64,000 nucleotides of DNA, taken from NCBI RefSeq assembly GCF_037392515.1, contig NC_090280.1:61145504-61209503 (forward strand), written 5' to 3'. A model generated the notes under the pieces. It ran no database searches. It saw nothing but the letters and a program-made list of their open reading frames with translations, and was not told where the DNA came from. Below are positions 44,800-55,573 of the stretch, piece by piece. The stretch comes from Haliotis asinina (Eukaryota > Mollusca > Gastropoda > Lepetellida > Haliotidae). How positions within the stretch are numbered: the first letter of the stretch is position 1; the number at the start of each line of letters is the position of its first letter. Both the position numbers and the translations under genes were made by a program.

Positions 44800-47560
44800 A
44801 ATTGACAACTGAAAAATAAACAAAGACAAATTATGTGTTTATTCAATGCTCGTGATGTAATGCACTGTTTCAAACTCTTGCAGAGAACTTCAATGTGGAG
44901 CAAACTTCAATGAGTCTAAAATCAACATTTTCTGTTCTGCCTGGAAAGGACGTCAAATATCATTTGGAATGGGTGGATATTCAACATTGCACATGACAAA
45001 GTAATCAATATACAAGATGACATCCTCATAGTCACAGCTTAAGTCATGTTTTCGTGGAAACCGCAAAACGTAAATTTCATATTTGCGGCTAACACCTAAC
45101 AGGCACATCTAAGGATCGTGCTTGACATGTGTAGCAAACTTGGTTAAGCTATCACGACTGTTTAGGAGATATGCTTCAGACCAGTTATATGGTGGACGCA
45201 TGGACGGACGAACAGACAGAAGAAACTCGTTTCTAATATCCCCTGCAACTTCGTTGTTAGAGGGATAACAACATGTTTACTATTAGTGGTGACAACTGGT
45301 AATGCTTTGTTATCAAGCTTTATTATCAAAGAACATTGCGTACTGTGGTCCATATGATTTTCCTACCATTTCGCATTTTATAACATTGGTATTTTGGGCA
45401 AGAATTTAGAAAACAATAACAGCTATACAATACAAAAATCATGTGTATGCTCTGGTCTGTTTTACAGTAGTAGCTCCGCACTGTCAACTGTCTTTTTATT
45501 TACGCCACTAGTATACATGTGTTTTATTACCATTTTAGAAGTTGGCGGCAACAACAACTGAAGGTACTATGTTGTATTATGATGCGACATTTCAGTCTAG
45601 ATTCGTATAGAGATGCCAAACAAGATGGAAACAAGATTCTCACTACGGAATCCACAACGTATCTTGCCTGTGCAGATGTGTATTTTTGTGTGAATGAATA
45701 CTGTAAAAAGGCGGATGAAGAGTAGATGCCGGGATGCGCACAGAATGACGACTGCCCACTTATACTCGAAAGTCCACCAACTAATGGTACCAGAACAACC
45801 CTACCATACGCACTGGGTCGCGTTATCTTGACCCAACACCACTCCGTTTTAACTGGTTTATATGAAAAGAAAACCCCATCCTTCTGAAAAACAATTTAGT
45901 CATGCACCATAAGCCGGGGCAAAAAATACAAAGCAAACATTAACAGTATTTTGCGTCTATTCCGACTGGGATCATCTTATATCGCAGCTTTCATGTATCG
46001 CGGCAAGTGAAAACATCAGAACAGAAATACCACGTCCCATCGGCTGTTTACATGTGGAAGTTACGTGAAAAAAATAAAAAAAACTTTCATTTCATTGGAA
46101 TACCATGCTTAATCGTAGGAATACCACAGTATTACTCTTGACGGAACATTTTGAAACTAGAATATCCCCTCTCCATTTGTGTCTTCCACGAAATACATCT
46201 TACTTCAAGAGTTACCTGCTACTATTACAAAGTAGTTTGCATATTTTCTGTCCTAAGCTGTATACGACAAGAAGAGACGTAAAATTGTGCAACTTCATCC
46301 AGCACACGGCAAATTGTATGGTACATATTAAGGCGGTAAAATAAATATTTATACATTAAATATAAATTGTTACATTATTGTTACCTTGTATCGAAATGAA
46401 CATAAGTTTGATGTTACTAATCTTAATGAAATTCCTAAATAATTCTTGTAATTAAAACGATTTAGATTCGTTACTTAAATGAATGTTTGAGAGTGCCGTT
46501 TGCTTGTACCATGGGCCGTATAGTAAGAAAATAGCAAGTTAATCAATAGGAAGACAGGTAACCTTTCATTGCTAGACGTAATTTTTCCTTTTTCCTAACA
46601 CAAGGAATTTAAGGATAGGGCGCAGGCACGATAATGTTACAAATAAAATACGGGGAAATGGAAGCAACTCTTTCCCCTCAAATATACAGAAGTGCAAATA
46701 GCATATATGTCGCAATAACCAACATCGGCTTTACTGGGCGTTCAGTAGGATGTCTAATAGGATATCCAGAAAAGTAAGCTTACTCGTAATATCGGGCAAA
46801 ACTTAAAATACAATGTATCAAACTATTAGGTTGCCGAGCCAGGTATGACGTCGAAGCATGAAACCCATGTTTTGACTACAGGCCAAATGTGGTATTAGTT
46901 AAACAGTGGTCAGAAAATTGATCTAAAACTATGTGCACAGACCAGAGATCATTTTTTATTTGGCCTTCAAATTTTACAAAGGCCCATCCTTAACTCTCTT
47001 CGAGAAAACGTTACTGAAATAACATGGAAGTCAATGGGATTATCTGTAACCCCCCATCCCGAACCCAACCTCTGTGACACTCGTCATGTCACCGTTTGAG
47101 ACGACCCCTCCTACACGTTTCTTTTCATAGTGATACTGACATTCCATGGTAGCTACACTCTTATAGCTTCAGTATTAAAGTTACTATGTCTACCTCAGCT
47201 ATCATATATAATGAGACCAAGGTCACTATTAAAACCCTCTTTTAAAACGTGTCCTTTGTGATAAAGTATCATCACACTAATTTACATAAAGTCATGGCCT
47301 GTTGCAAATAAGTCGCTTTGAACTTCGAGAAAAACTACATTGCTCATTTCTGAACTAGTGTCGCCTCACTAAATTCCTTTCTCTTCGTTTCCTATCTCCC
47401 TACCACCGAGTCTGTAGTTGGGCCGAACATTGTTTAACAGACATTTCACATGTTGATATTAATTGTTGATATAAATGCGTAAACAGTTTGGGTTTTTTTC
47501 GACTTTAATGCATTTGCAGTGTATGAAATAACCTATAAAAGACACCTAGACACACACCAG
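44800..47560. other. Gene-free stretch
   Basis: No supported exon. A plus-strand frame near 45519-45725 has a cysteine pair in its C-terminal part (LACADVYFCVNEYC) and follows an acceptor-like ccattttag, but it lacks a donor or partner exon. The rest is AT-rich. Confidence 0.4.
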
Positions 47561-47571
47561 GGCTGATATTC

Positions 47572-47675
47572 ACAATATCTTGGTGTCTGGTCTGGTTAAA
47601 TCCCTTTCGGGCTGGTAACATTTTGAAGCTATCTGCCCGAAAGGGACTTAACCAGATCAGACACCAAGATATTGT
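47572..47675. mobile_element. Long palindrome (MITE-like)
   Basis: A 41-bp left arm (47572-47612) starting acaatatcttggtgtctgg and a 41-bp right arm (47635-47675) ending ccagacacc-like and aagatattgt are reverse complements with two mismatches, around a 22-bp spacer. This is a compact foldback element; no coding content. Confidence 0.85.
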
Positions 47676-48266
47676 AAACTTACTCCGAGGAATGGAACAT
47701 CTAAATTTATACCAGATCATCGGAGTCACTGGCTCGCTATAAATTTGAACTATATGTCAAACATTTCCCCTGTCTCGGCCGGTCGGACGAGCCTTATATC
47801 ATACACTGAATTAAGAAGCATATATTTTCAAAATACCAATCATCGTATTGCGTAAATAGTTGAAACATCAAAAATATACATCTAGAGTCCAAAATAGAAT
47901 TAATTGTAAGGAATTCTCACCTGTTTAAGTGAAACTTTCATTGCATTTTCTTTTTCCGAACAAACGTGTCGTCTGCCTCCCTTCGTACTGTCTGGAACTT
48001 AGAAGCACGTAAAACTCGTGCACCGGAAGTGAGCCGCGGGTGACTTAATTCGTCACACCACTGTGACAGCACGTGACAAAGTCGGTCCACACCTGCGTGA
48101 AATATACAAAGATTCAGGTTTGATTTGACATTTAGATAGCGCGTTTGATAATATTGTGGACAGTACGTCTTATATTTTCAACAGTAAGGTTACAGAAAGG
48201 GGGCGAGTGAAGAATGCATTTTTGTATATTACGACATTCGCCAACATTTCTTTTCGTATTGCACAG

Positions 48267-48512
48267 GAGTGGGTGAGTGAGTTTATGTGTACACCACATT
48301 CTGCAATATTCCAGCTATACCTTGAAGGTCAGTAAACTATCGTGGCTGGACCAAACAACGCAGTGATCAATAGCATGAGTATTGACCTACACAATTGGTA
48401 TACGATGACACGTGTCAACCAAATCATCGACCCTGAACACCATACCCCGTTAGTCGCTTCTTACGGCAAGCATGAACTGTTGTAGTTCAGTTCTAACCCA
48501 GACCTTCACGCG
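48267..48512 (-). repeat. Main SINE, diverged copy
   Basis: 'ctgcaatattccagctatac', 'gtagtcgcttcttacggcaa'-type blocks (cgttagtcgcttcttacgg) and a right end 'accttcacgcgt' mark a diverged full-length copy. It is immediately followed by a copy of the second SINE family. Confidence 0.8.
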
Positions 48513-48525
48513 TTGCATAAAACAG

Positions 48526-48693
48526 GAGTGAGTGAGTGAGTGTGGCTTTACGCCTCTTTGAAAGCTATTACAGCAATATCATGGAGGGGATTACCATACA
48601 TGGGCTTCACACGTTGGTACCCATGTGGGGAATAGAACCTGGGTCTTCGATGTGACGAGAAAACACTAACTACTAGGCCACGGCACTGCCCCG
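48526..48693 (-). repeat. tRNA-headed SINE (second family), best copy
   Basis: Read on the minus strand it has an A-box-like 'gtggcctagtagttag', a B box 'ggttctattcccc', a body with 'ccatgatattgctgtaatag' and ends 'cgtaaagccacactcactca'. It therefore has a tRNA-derived head and the same CACT tail type as the main SINE and the intact LINE. Confidence 0.8.
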
Positions 48694-48969
48694 AATCAGA
48701 CATGCAGGTGTTCCGTCCCGGTATGAAGGAATGGCAAACAGTCGTGATCACAAATTATAAAATATGCAATGTTCAATGTAGTCACATACTCATGTCCAAA
48801 CATTCATACATGAATGATATTTTGAAAAAAAATATGGTGATCGTATCGCATTAAGGATAGGCAGGCTATGCCCCAATGTCGCTAAAACACTGCACCCAGA
48901 CTGCATACGCATGACACGCCTTGGCGACTAACGAGATCGGGTGGACTCAAGTTCTCTCACTTAATTGCC

Positions 48970-49080
48970 AGGGCCTAGATTTTCGAAGCTCTCTTAGCGC
49001 TAAGACAATCGTAAGTTAACGTCAATGTATGGCATTTACGACTATCTTATCCTTAAGAGAGCCTCGAAAATCTAGGCCCT
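48970..49080. mobile_element. MITE-like palindrome, copy 1
   Basis: 111 bp with long inverted ends: left 'agggcctagattttcgaagc' and right 'ctcgaaaatctaggccct'. An inner pair (ttagcgctaagacaatcgta; ttacgactatcttatcctta) also pairs. A second copy is at 63650-63758. Confidence 0.85.
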
Positions 49081-49115
49081 GTTCCAGACACGTCTATTTG
49101 TAAAACACCGTCAGA

Positions 49116-49219
49116 TATGTATGTATGTATGTATGTGGGTGTGGGTGTGGGTGTGTGTGTGGGTGGGTGTGTGTGTGTGTGTGGGTGTGTGTGTGGGTGT
49201 GTGTGTGTGTGTGTGTGTG
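49116..49219. repeat. (GTAT)n/(GTGGGT)n/(GT)n compound microsatellite
   Basis: ATGT repeats pass into GTGTGG and GTGGGT repeats and then pure GT. Simple sequence, strand-asymmetric in G. Confidence 0.95.
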
Positions 49220-49566
49220 CTGGGTGAAGCGATACACAAACCTGCGACACGTCAGACAAGTGAGGGATGGAAAGAAAGGGAGCCACAATGAATATCTTTT
49301 ATTGATTTTGTTTCTAATTAAACGGAAATTTCCTTTTAATGTGTATTAACATAAGCGAGTTCTTTAGGAGATCCGTTGATTGTAATTAAAGCAAAAAGAG
49401 AGATTCACTGCTCGCTTGCATTTGTTTTTGTTGGTGGAAGGGTTGCGCGGAGGGGGTCTGTAATTGTAACGGCACCAGTAACGACAGATTTACTACGCGA
49501 CTGCACAAATGACAAAATCGCCTTCTAATGAATATTCACACCGTAGCCGGCACCAAAGTTTGAAAA

Positions 49567-49767
49567 GTGTGAGTGAGTGGGCGAGTTTACTTTTACGCCG
49601 CACTCAGCAGTATTTCAGCTGTCTAGCGGCAGTTTGCTAATAATCGAATCTGAACCAGACAATCCAGTGATCAACAGCATGAGCATCGATCTGCGCTACT
49701 GGGAACCGATTTTGAGCCAAGTCAGCGAACCTGACCACCCGATCCCGTTAGTCGCCCCTTACAAATA
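49567..49767 (-). repeat. Main SINE, 5'-truncated copy
   Basis: A GAGT tail, then a 'cgccgcactcagcagtattt' block and 'ctgaccacccgatcccgtta', ending around 'cgccccttacaa'. A possible 11-bp duplication, cggcaccaaag, is at 49538-49548 and 49793-49803, which would include some extra sequence at both ends. Confidence 0.75.
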
Positions 49768-49809
49768 CAGCCGAGCTATTTATCGCATGGGTCGGCACCA
49801 AAGACATTA

Positions 49810-52800
49810 GATCTATGTACAACGACACCATTTATATAACCCTGAAGTCTACGTAATCAACACAAACTAGCTCAGGAAAAAACACATCTGTAATAGCCAA
49901 GACTGAACCACGAAATCAAACCCTCACCATCGCTTAATTAACCCATCTAATCGGCGCTCCTGCTCCACCGTGTTTCTACTCATTGCGTGTGATAGACGCT
50001 TCCCCTGCAGCTCTTCCGGTTCTAGCTTGACTTGAACCTTCGCAAAGGCCAGTCTATATGTATGGGGGTGTGCTCCAGGTAATCAAGTTTAGTTAGAATT
50101 ACTTGAATATATATTCTATATATCCTATCTAACTACACCGCCTGTCGTACAACACTGATATATACTTGAAACTTCCCAGTACCAAAGGAAAAACATCTTG
50201 TGCAATGTGTCATACTAAAATCATTAAGAATTTCTTATTAGCGAGTCCATACCATGTGCCAGTCAGTACAAATACCATTGACTTTCAGAGTTGAGAAGAT
50301 AAAACACACTGTGCAACATAGTTTTATTATTTGGTTTGACTGATTGTGCTTGAGTCTTGCACATTTATTTTGACCCACCCATGGCAACCTGCAGACTTTC
50401 AATAAACATACTAGTATTTGTTTTTTCTCATTCCATTTTGTATGCATAAGAAGCAAAATTCAGTAGACGTTCAGCCTCAGATGAGCAGAAGCTGCTTTGA
50501 TATGTTTATGGTATGGATTGAACTGTTCACAGATTGCAATGTTGACACTTATATTTTCCCATACAGATGCCTCCTAAACATGTCCATTACATGGACAACA
50601 CAGCAGAAATAAAGATGGAAGAATTAAGAATCTTTAAATGAAGGTTCTCCAGTCAAGCAATGTTTGGAGAGTGAAAATAATCAGTCATAAAAGACATATT
50701 TTGGTGGTTTAGGCGCTTAGTTCAATACTGAAGTAAAACGTATCTTTTCAGTCATCACTTTGTGGAATGATGTTGATCACCCACTCTTGTGTTGACGACG
50801 ACAACAAACATGACAAAACCAGACTAACACACTATTGTGTGAATCTGTCCTGACACTAGATAAGTCCTTAACACATCTCTTAATAGCTGCTGGTTGATCA
50901 TCAGTTTAGCTATTCTTGTTTCTGTACAGATAGGAAGCTTTCTAACCTGTTCTCCACTTTTAGTACAATGATCAGCCACACTGATTTTCAGCATTGTAAG
51001 ACGTTGTGACTTTATAAGCATCTTGATAAGTAGATAAATATTTGAGCAACGTGTTGGCATAGACTGCAAGGTATGCTATGAATTCAGTCTCTTGCATCTG
51101 TTGCAGTTGCTGTGCGAGATTGGCCAAATACAACACAAGGTACTTCAGAAGATGTACATAATGAATGTCGAATCTTCCTGAAGTTGACCTTCACACTAGC
51201 AGCCTAGGATTAAAGATGGTTGTTAAACGTGTTAAATGTACTGTGTGACAGTGAACACTGAAAGAGCTTGTCAGTCCATATAGAAAGTTCATCAATAATG
51301 GCATTTTCTTTCCCTTCATTTTCCCCTGTATGATAAGACTACAGTGACCCTTACTGTAGTAATAGGGGCAAGTCTGATGTAAAGTGTTTTGTGCTGTGCT
51401 AGTGTAGTAGGTTAATGCCATGTGGGTTTTTTTGTACATCAAGGTATGTGTCCTGAAAATATTTAGGCATGCAATGATTATTCAGTGCCTTTCTCATTTA
51501 AAAATTAATGTGTGAATTTGCACCAAATGTTATAAATAAACTATATAAACATGGCAAGTCAGGTTTTCAGCATGCCATTCAAAAAGCATAAACTGAAATT
51601 TCAGATTCTTGAAACTGTCACCAACTGCCTATTTCAAGGGATCTCTCATGGCATTACATTCTATTTATATTTATTACAATCAGTATTTACATTCTGTTTC
51701 ACAAGACTTTTGATGTGGAAAGGTGCTGCCTTCTTCCGCTGCCAAATGTTCCACTTCAGGTGTTTTGGGTGAATATTCTGAGTAGCAACAAAATATTCTC
51801 CACAGAGGTTGTTACAGAATGAGTGACTGGAGTGACCTACAAGTTTTCAAGCGAGTGCCAAGCTAATCTTTGGGCTTGCCTAACCATTTAGCAAGAGTTA
51901 TGTACAAGCCTGGGCGTTTTTTAAAATGATAGCTACGTCCCTGGTTTTACTCCACTTTAAGCAATATTCCAGCAATATAACATTGGGGAAGATCAGAAGT
52001 AGGCTTCCCATGTTAGCATTATTTATCTCACTATATATGTCTATATCACTTGCTCATGTTTTTGTCTTATAATGCAACAGTCATTATTATCAATTATCAA
52101 TTTTTATATTATCAATTTTATCAACAGATCAACCCCTTGCTGGACATTAAAATTGTGAAAGAAACCTGTTACTAGTTGAAGTCTTCATAGGTGACAGAGG
52201 CCATTTTAGAACTCAAAACACAATAAGCATGTTTCACATGTGACCACAATCCATACCACTGAATATAACCCATGGACAAATGTGTACATTGACTAGAAAT
52301 ATAATAATATCAGGTAGAGATTATGAATACACGGTTCCGACTTTCGCGCCAAGCTCCGCCCACCGTGTTACTGTTGCTACGTCCCCCGAGCTTTCGGATG
52401 CTGAGCTGTCAAAATGGCGCATAGATCTACATTGGCAGGCACCTATGTTGACAGTTGACAGTTTCAAACACAATATCTAATGTGTTTTAGCCAGATCACG
52501 CTACATTAACGCAGAAATCGCAGTGTTATGTCCATGACATACGAGTTTATAATTGTGACAACACCAGGGACATTGATGCCAAGTGCTGGCTGTCAATGTC
52601 GAAGAATTACAGACACTGAATGGTCCTTAAAATTACCCATTATATCAAAGACGTGTACGGGATGTATATATACGTGTTTGTTTGCATCAAATGCAGTGAA
52701 CAGAATTGAGTTTAAATTGAAAAAAAGGAGTGTCCCGAGAATGTTATGGATGTAAAATTTTGACTTGGAACCCCTGCCACAAAACGTTCGCAACCAACAG

Positions 52801-54145
52801 AACGTAATGTACCGTAAGAGTTATCTCCCCTTGCCTGAACTAAAGTTTGAACCTCAGTATAATGTTAACTTAAGTGCACAGTACGACACAATAAGCATGG
52901 CATAGTAAGCACTCAGCGGTGATACAGGTAGAGGTAAGAGTTCCGCCAGTACCCACGTACCCTATTAAAAACCAAAATTACAAACTGACATGCATGCCTC
53001 ACCCTACAGAACAGATATAAAACTCAATCACGAACTCATTTCAGCTTTGGAATATTACTACAGGGAAGGACTCCCTTTTACTGTGTAAAAAGAGAGGGTA
53101 CGGGCGGATGGCTTTCGACGGTGCTATATATTTGCCCATGTAGATCCGGTACGGTTGGTTGTATTTACAATTCCAATGGTTCATCCTCGTGTTTGCAAGT
53201 GTAATTTTATTGAGATGGAATGTAATACGCACGTTGATAAGACCATTCGCCCTAAATGGAGCAAAAGTATTATAGCATGTGTACTTTCGCAAAAGCAAAA
53301 GAAAAGTCATGACGCTTAAGACAGATGTACACATACGTGAGATGATGAAGAAAATATGATATGTACTATCGAGTTCTGTTTGTCTGTGTTCCAGGACCTG
53401 TTCCTGCTTCTGAGGTACGTTGTGTTTCAAAGCAGATTTTATTTTCATATCTTATTTCATTTTTTTGTCCAAAACCTCTTGATTTCTGTGGAAACTTACA
53501 CCTTTTCTCCGATAGAAAATCAAAACTTAGAAGTGTGAAAAATCCATGCTTATTTTTAGAGTCTGTCTCTCATTTTACTCTTGTGTAAAAGTAACAAAAA
53601 AATCTTAGGTTTGAGTCAAATTTCGTGAGGGGTGGTAATGAGAAACAAAGATATTTTATATATATGGCCTAACAATCTAACACTTTCAGTGTTGATTATA
53701 TGCTAATGTAAATCCTTCAATAAGTGAATGGATTTCAACGAATGATCCACGATTAATGGGTAGATTTTCAATGCTCACCAGGTGTGCAGTACATGGAATC
53801 ACCTTTGCAACAGGAGAGTTACAATTTAGAGGTAGGATATGGAAACAACCGACTGAAATTACCAACATACATTGCTAGGATCAGATTCCCGCTGATTAAT
53901 CCATCAAAATGATGATATTGGTGTTACCATGATTTTTTATCTGAAAAAAAAACCTCAAATAATAATGTGCAGTTTACATTTTGTCTATACATATTTATTT
54001 TAAAAAACAACAACAACAACAACAACAACAAAAATCAAGCAAGCAAAAAAACCCACCCAAAACAACAAAAAACAAAAACAAAACAGTAACCACAGAAAAA
54101 AACCCAAGACTCGAAACAAACACTTGATCTAATTTTAAGTCCCTC
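49810..54145. other. Gene-free stretch
   Basis: AT-rich DNA. A SINE-like 3' fragment is near 51945-52010 (aagcaatattccagcaatat). A minus-strand frame of 135 codons at 53041-53448 has no recognisable domain. A (CAA)n run is at about 54005-54030. No gene is supported. Confidence 0.4.
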
Positions 54146-54150
54146 TGAAG

Positions 54151-54290
54151 GGAGTGAGTGAATATGGTTTTACGCCAGTCAGATCACATCGAGGGACTCC
54201 AGAAATGGACTTCATGATAAGGGTCTGTCCTCGCCCACTATCGTGCACACAAGAATGCCCCATATGTTTGTCCGTGCGATCCGGATTAGA
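54151..54290 (-). repeat. tRNA-headed SINE (second family), partial copy
   Basis: A GAGT tail, then 'aatatggttttacgcca', 'gactccagaaatggacttca', ending in a degraded head. Diverged. Confidence 0.45.
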
Positions 54291-54781
54291 AATGGTCTTC
54301 ATCAGCCCATGTTGAAACTAAGAGGCGAGTTGAGAATTCTTGTTTCCGTTGTGGTTAGCGTCATCACACAGTTTATGCCAAATTTGAAGCACCGATTTTA
54401 TGACTGCTTCATACAATCAATCGAATGTGAATACACGGATGTACTCTCTCGGATGCCTCAAGCCGTTCGACATACATTGATGTACTAGGCGCATTACTCT
54501 CACTCGTATGGCACAAGAATAATTTCTTATATCAGTTTATTTGTAAGAGCACTTGTTTCAACAATAATATATAGACTGATACAAAGATCACTTTATTTCA
54601 TCTGATATTCATCAACACCATGGATGTATAATTGAACTTTGCATACATCAATAATACATCATACTGCAAATATATCTAGCTGTCTGATTTATCACGATGG
54701 CTCATTTATCTCATCTGAATGTCGTATTAAACAGAGTGTATCGTTACTTTACATATGCCAATATATCTAAATTGCAATTAT

Positions 54782-54912
54782 GGCGGTAGTCACGGTAAAG
54801 GTCCAGGTTCGATTCCCCACATGGGCACAGTGTATGAAGCCTATTTCTTGTTGTTTCAAGCCGTGAAATAGGTGAAATATTCTTAAAAACGGCGTAAAAC
54901 TAAACTCATTTA
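54782..54912 (+). repeat. tRNA-headed SINE (second family), plus-strand copy
   Basis: The B box 'ggttcgattccccacatggg' near 54808-54827 is followed by a body and the end 'ggcgtaaaactaaactcatt' of the CACT-tailed type. The A-box side is degraded. Confidence 0.6.
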
Positions 54913-54940
54913 CTAAACTGCTACTTGTTGGAAAATATAT

Positions 54941-55573
54941 CTAACTGGTTGCTTTGTATCGATGCCTGTAGTGATTTATCTCATCCGCTTCTCTCTCATT
55001 GTGCAGAGGATAGCACTGTTTACCGCTGATCAACGTCCGAGGGAGACACACCCAGGGATCGTCTGTTTCCCACAGCCATTCATACAGTTGCTTTTGCAGG
55101 GTTTTTAGCACTGCTTGGTGCGAAGAATCAAAGGCCAAATTTATCCTTTCCTTGAAATCAGCCCTGATATCGTAAAGTTCCCATTCGGACCGATAATAAT
55201 ACTCCGACATGGACTTGAACCATACCCATGGTTGAACACTTGACCTTGACCTATTTAGAAGGTCAAGGAAGGTAGGGGAGAAGTACACATCGGTTGCTAT
55301 GGGATACGGGGTATCTGGGAAAATGTTGTGAATTAGTTTGTATTGGGATGTTCTGAGTACCCGCATTGGATAGTGCTGGTGAACACCATGCAAAGTGTGA
55401 CTTGAGAACACGTGATCGTAGGTCAGGTTACTTGGGTTCTCGAGGACAGGAAGTAAGGATTTGCCTGAGAGCTGTACGACATCTGAAAATATCTTGTATT
55501 TAGGGTAGGAGACATTGAACCAGTCCAGTACTGTCGGCGTGAAATCCATCAAGCTTGCCATTGACTCGGTTAC
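54941..55573 (-). CDS. SGSH: SGSH, last coding exon
   Basis: The phase-0 acceptor atgtttcag|GTAACCGAG opens [19 protein letters not shown]. The exon runs 210 codons to the stop at 54941-54943. It contains possible N-glycosylation sites (NVSY, NLTY, NRSR) and the conserved [18 protein letters not shown] and [12 protein letters not shown]. Confidence 0.93.
   Translation of the reverse strand, partial: VTESMASLMDFTPTVLDWFNVSYPKYKIFSDVVQLSGKSLLPVLENPSNLTYDHVFSSHTLHGVHQHYPMRVLRTSQYKLIHNIFPDTPYPIATDVYFSPTFLDLLNRSRSSVQPWVWFKSMSEYYYRSEWELYDIRADFKERINLAFDSSHQAVLKTLQKQLYEWLWETDDPWVCLPRTLISGKQCYPLHNEREADEINHYRHRYKATS

Noticed and set aside
45519..45725. Further PAN-like exon
   Set aside because: A cysteine cluster follows an acceptor-like site, but spacing does not match the PAN modules and no donor or neighbouring exon was found.
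53041..53448. 135-codon minus-strand gene
   Set aside because: No recognisable domain, no splice partners and AT-rich composition; probably a chance open frame.
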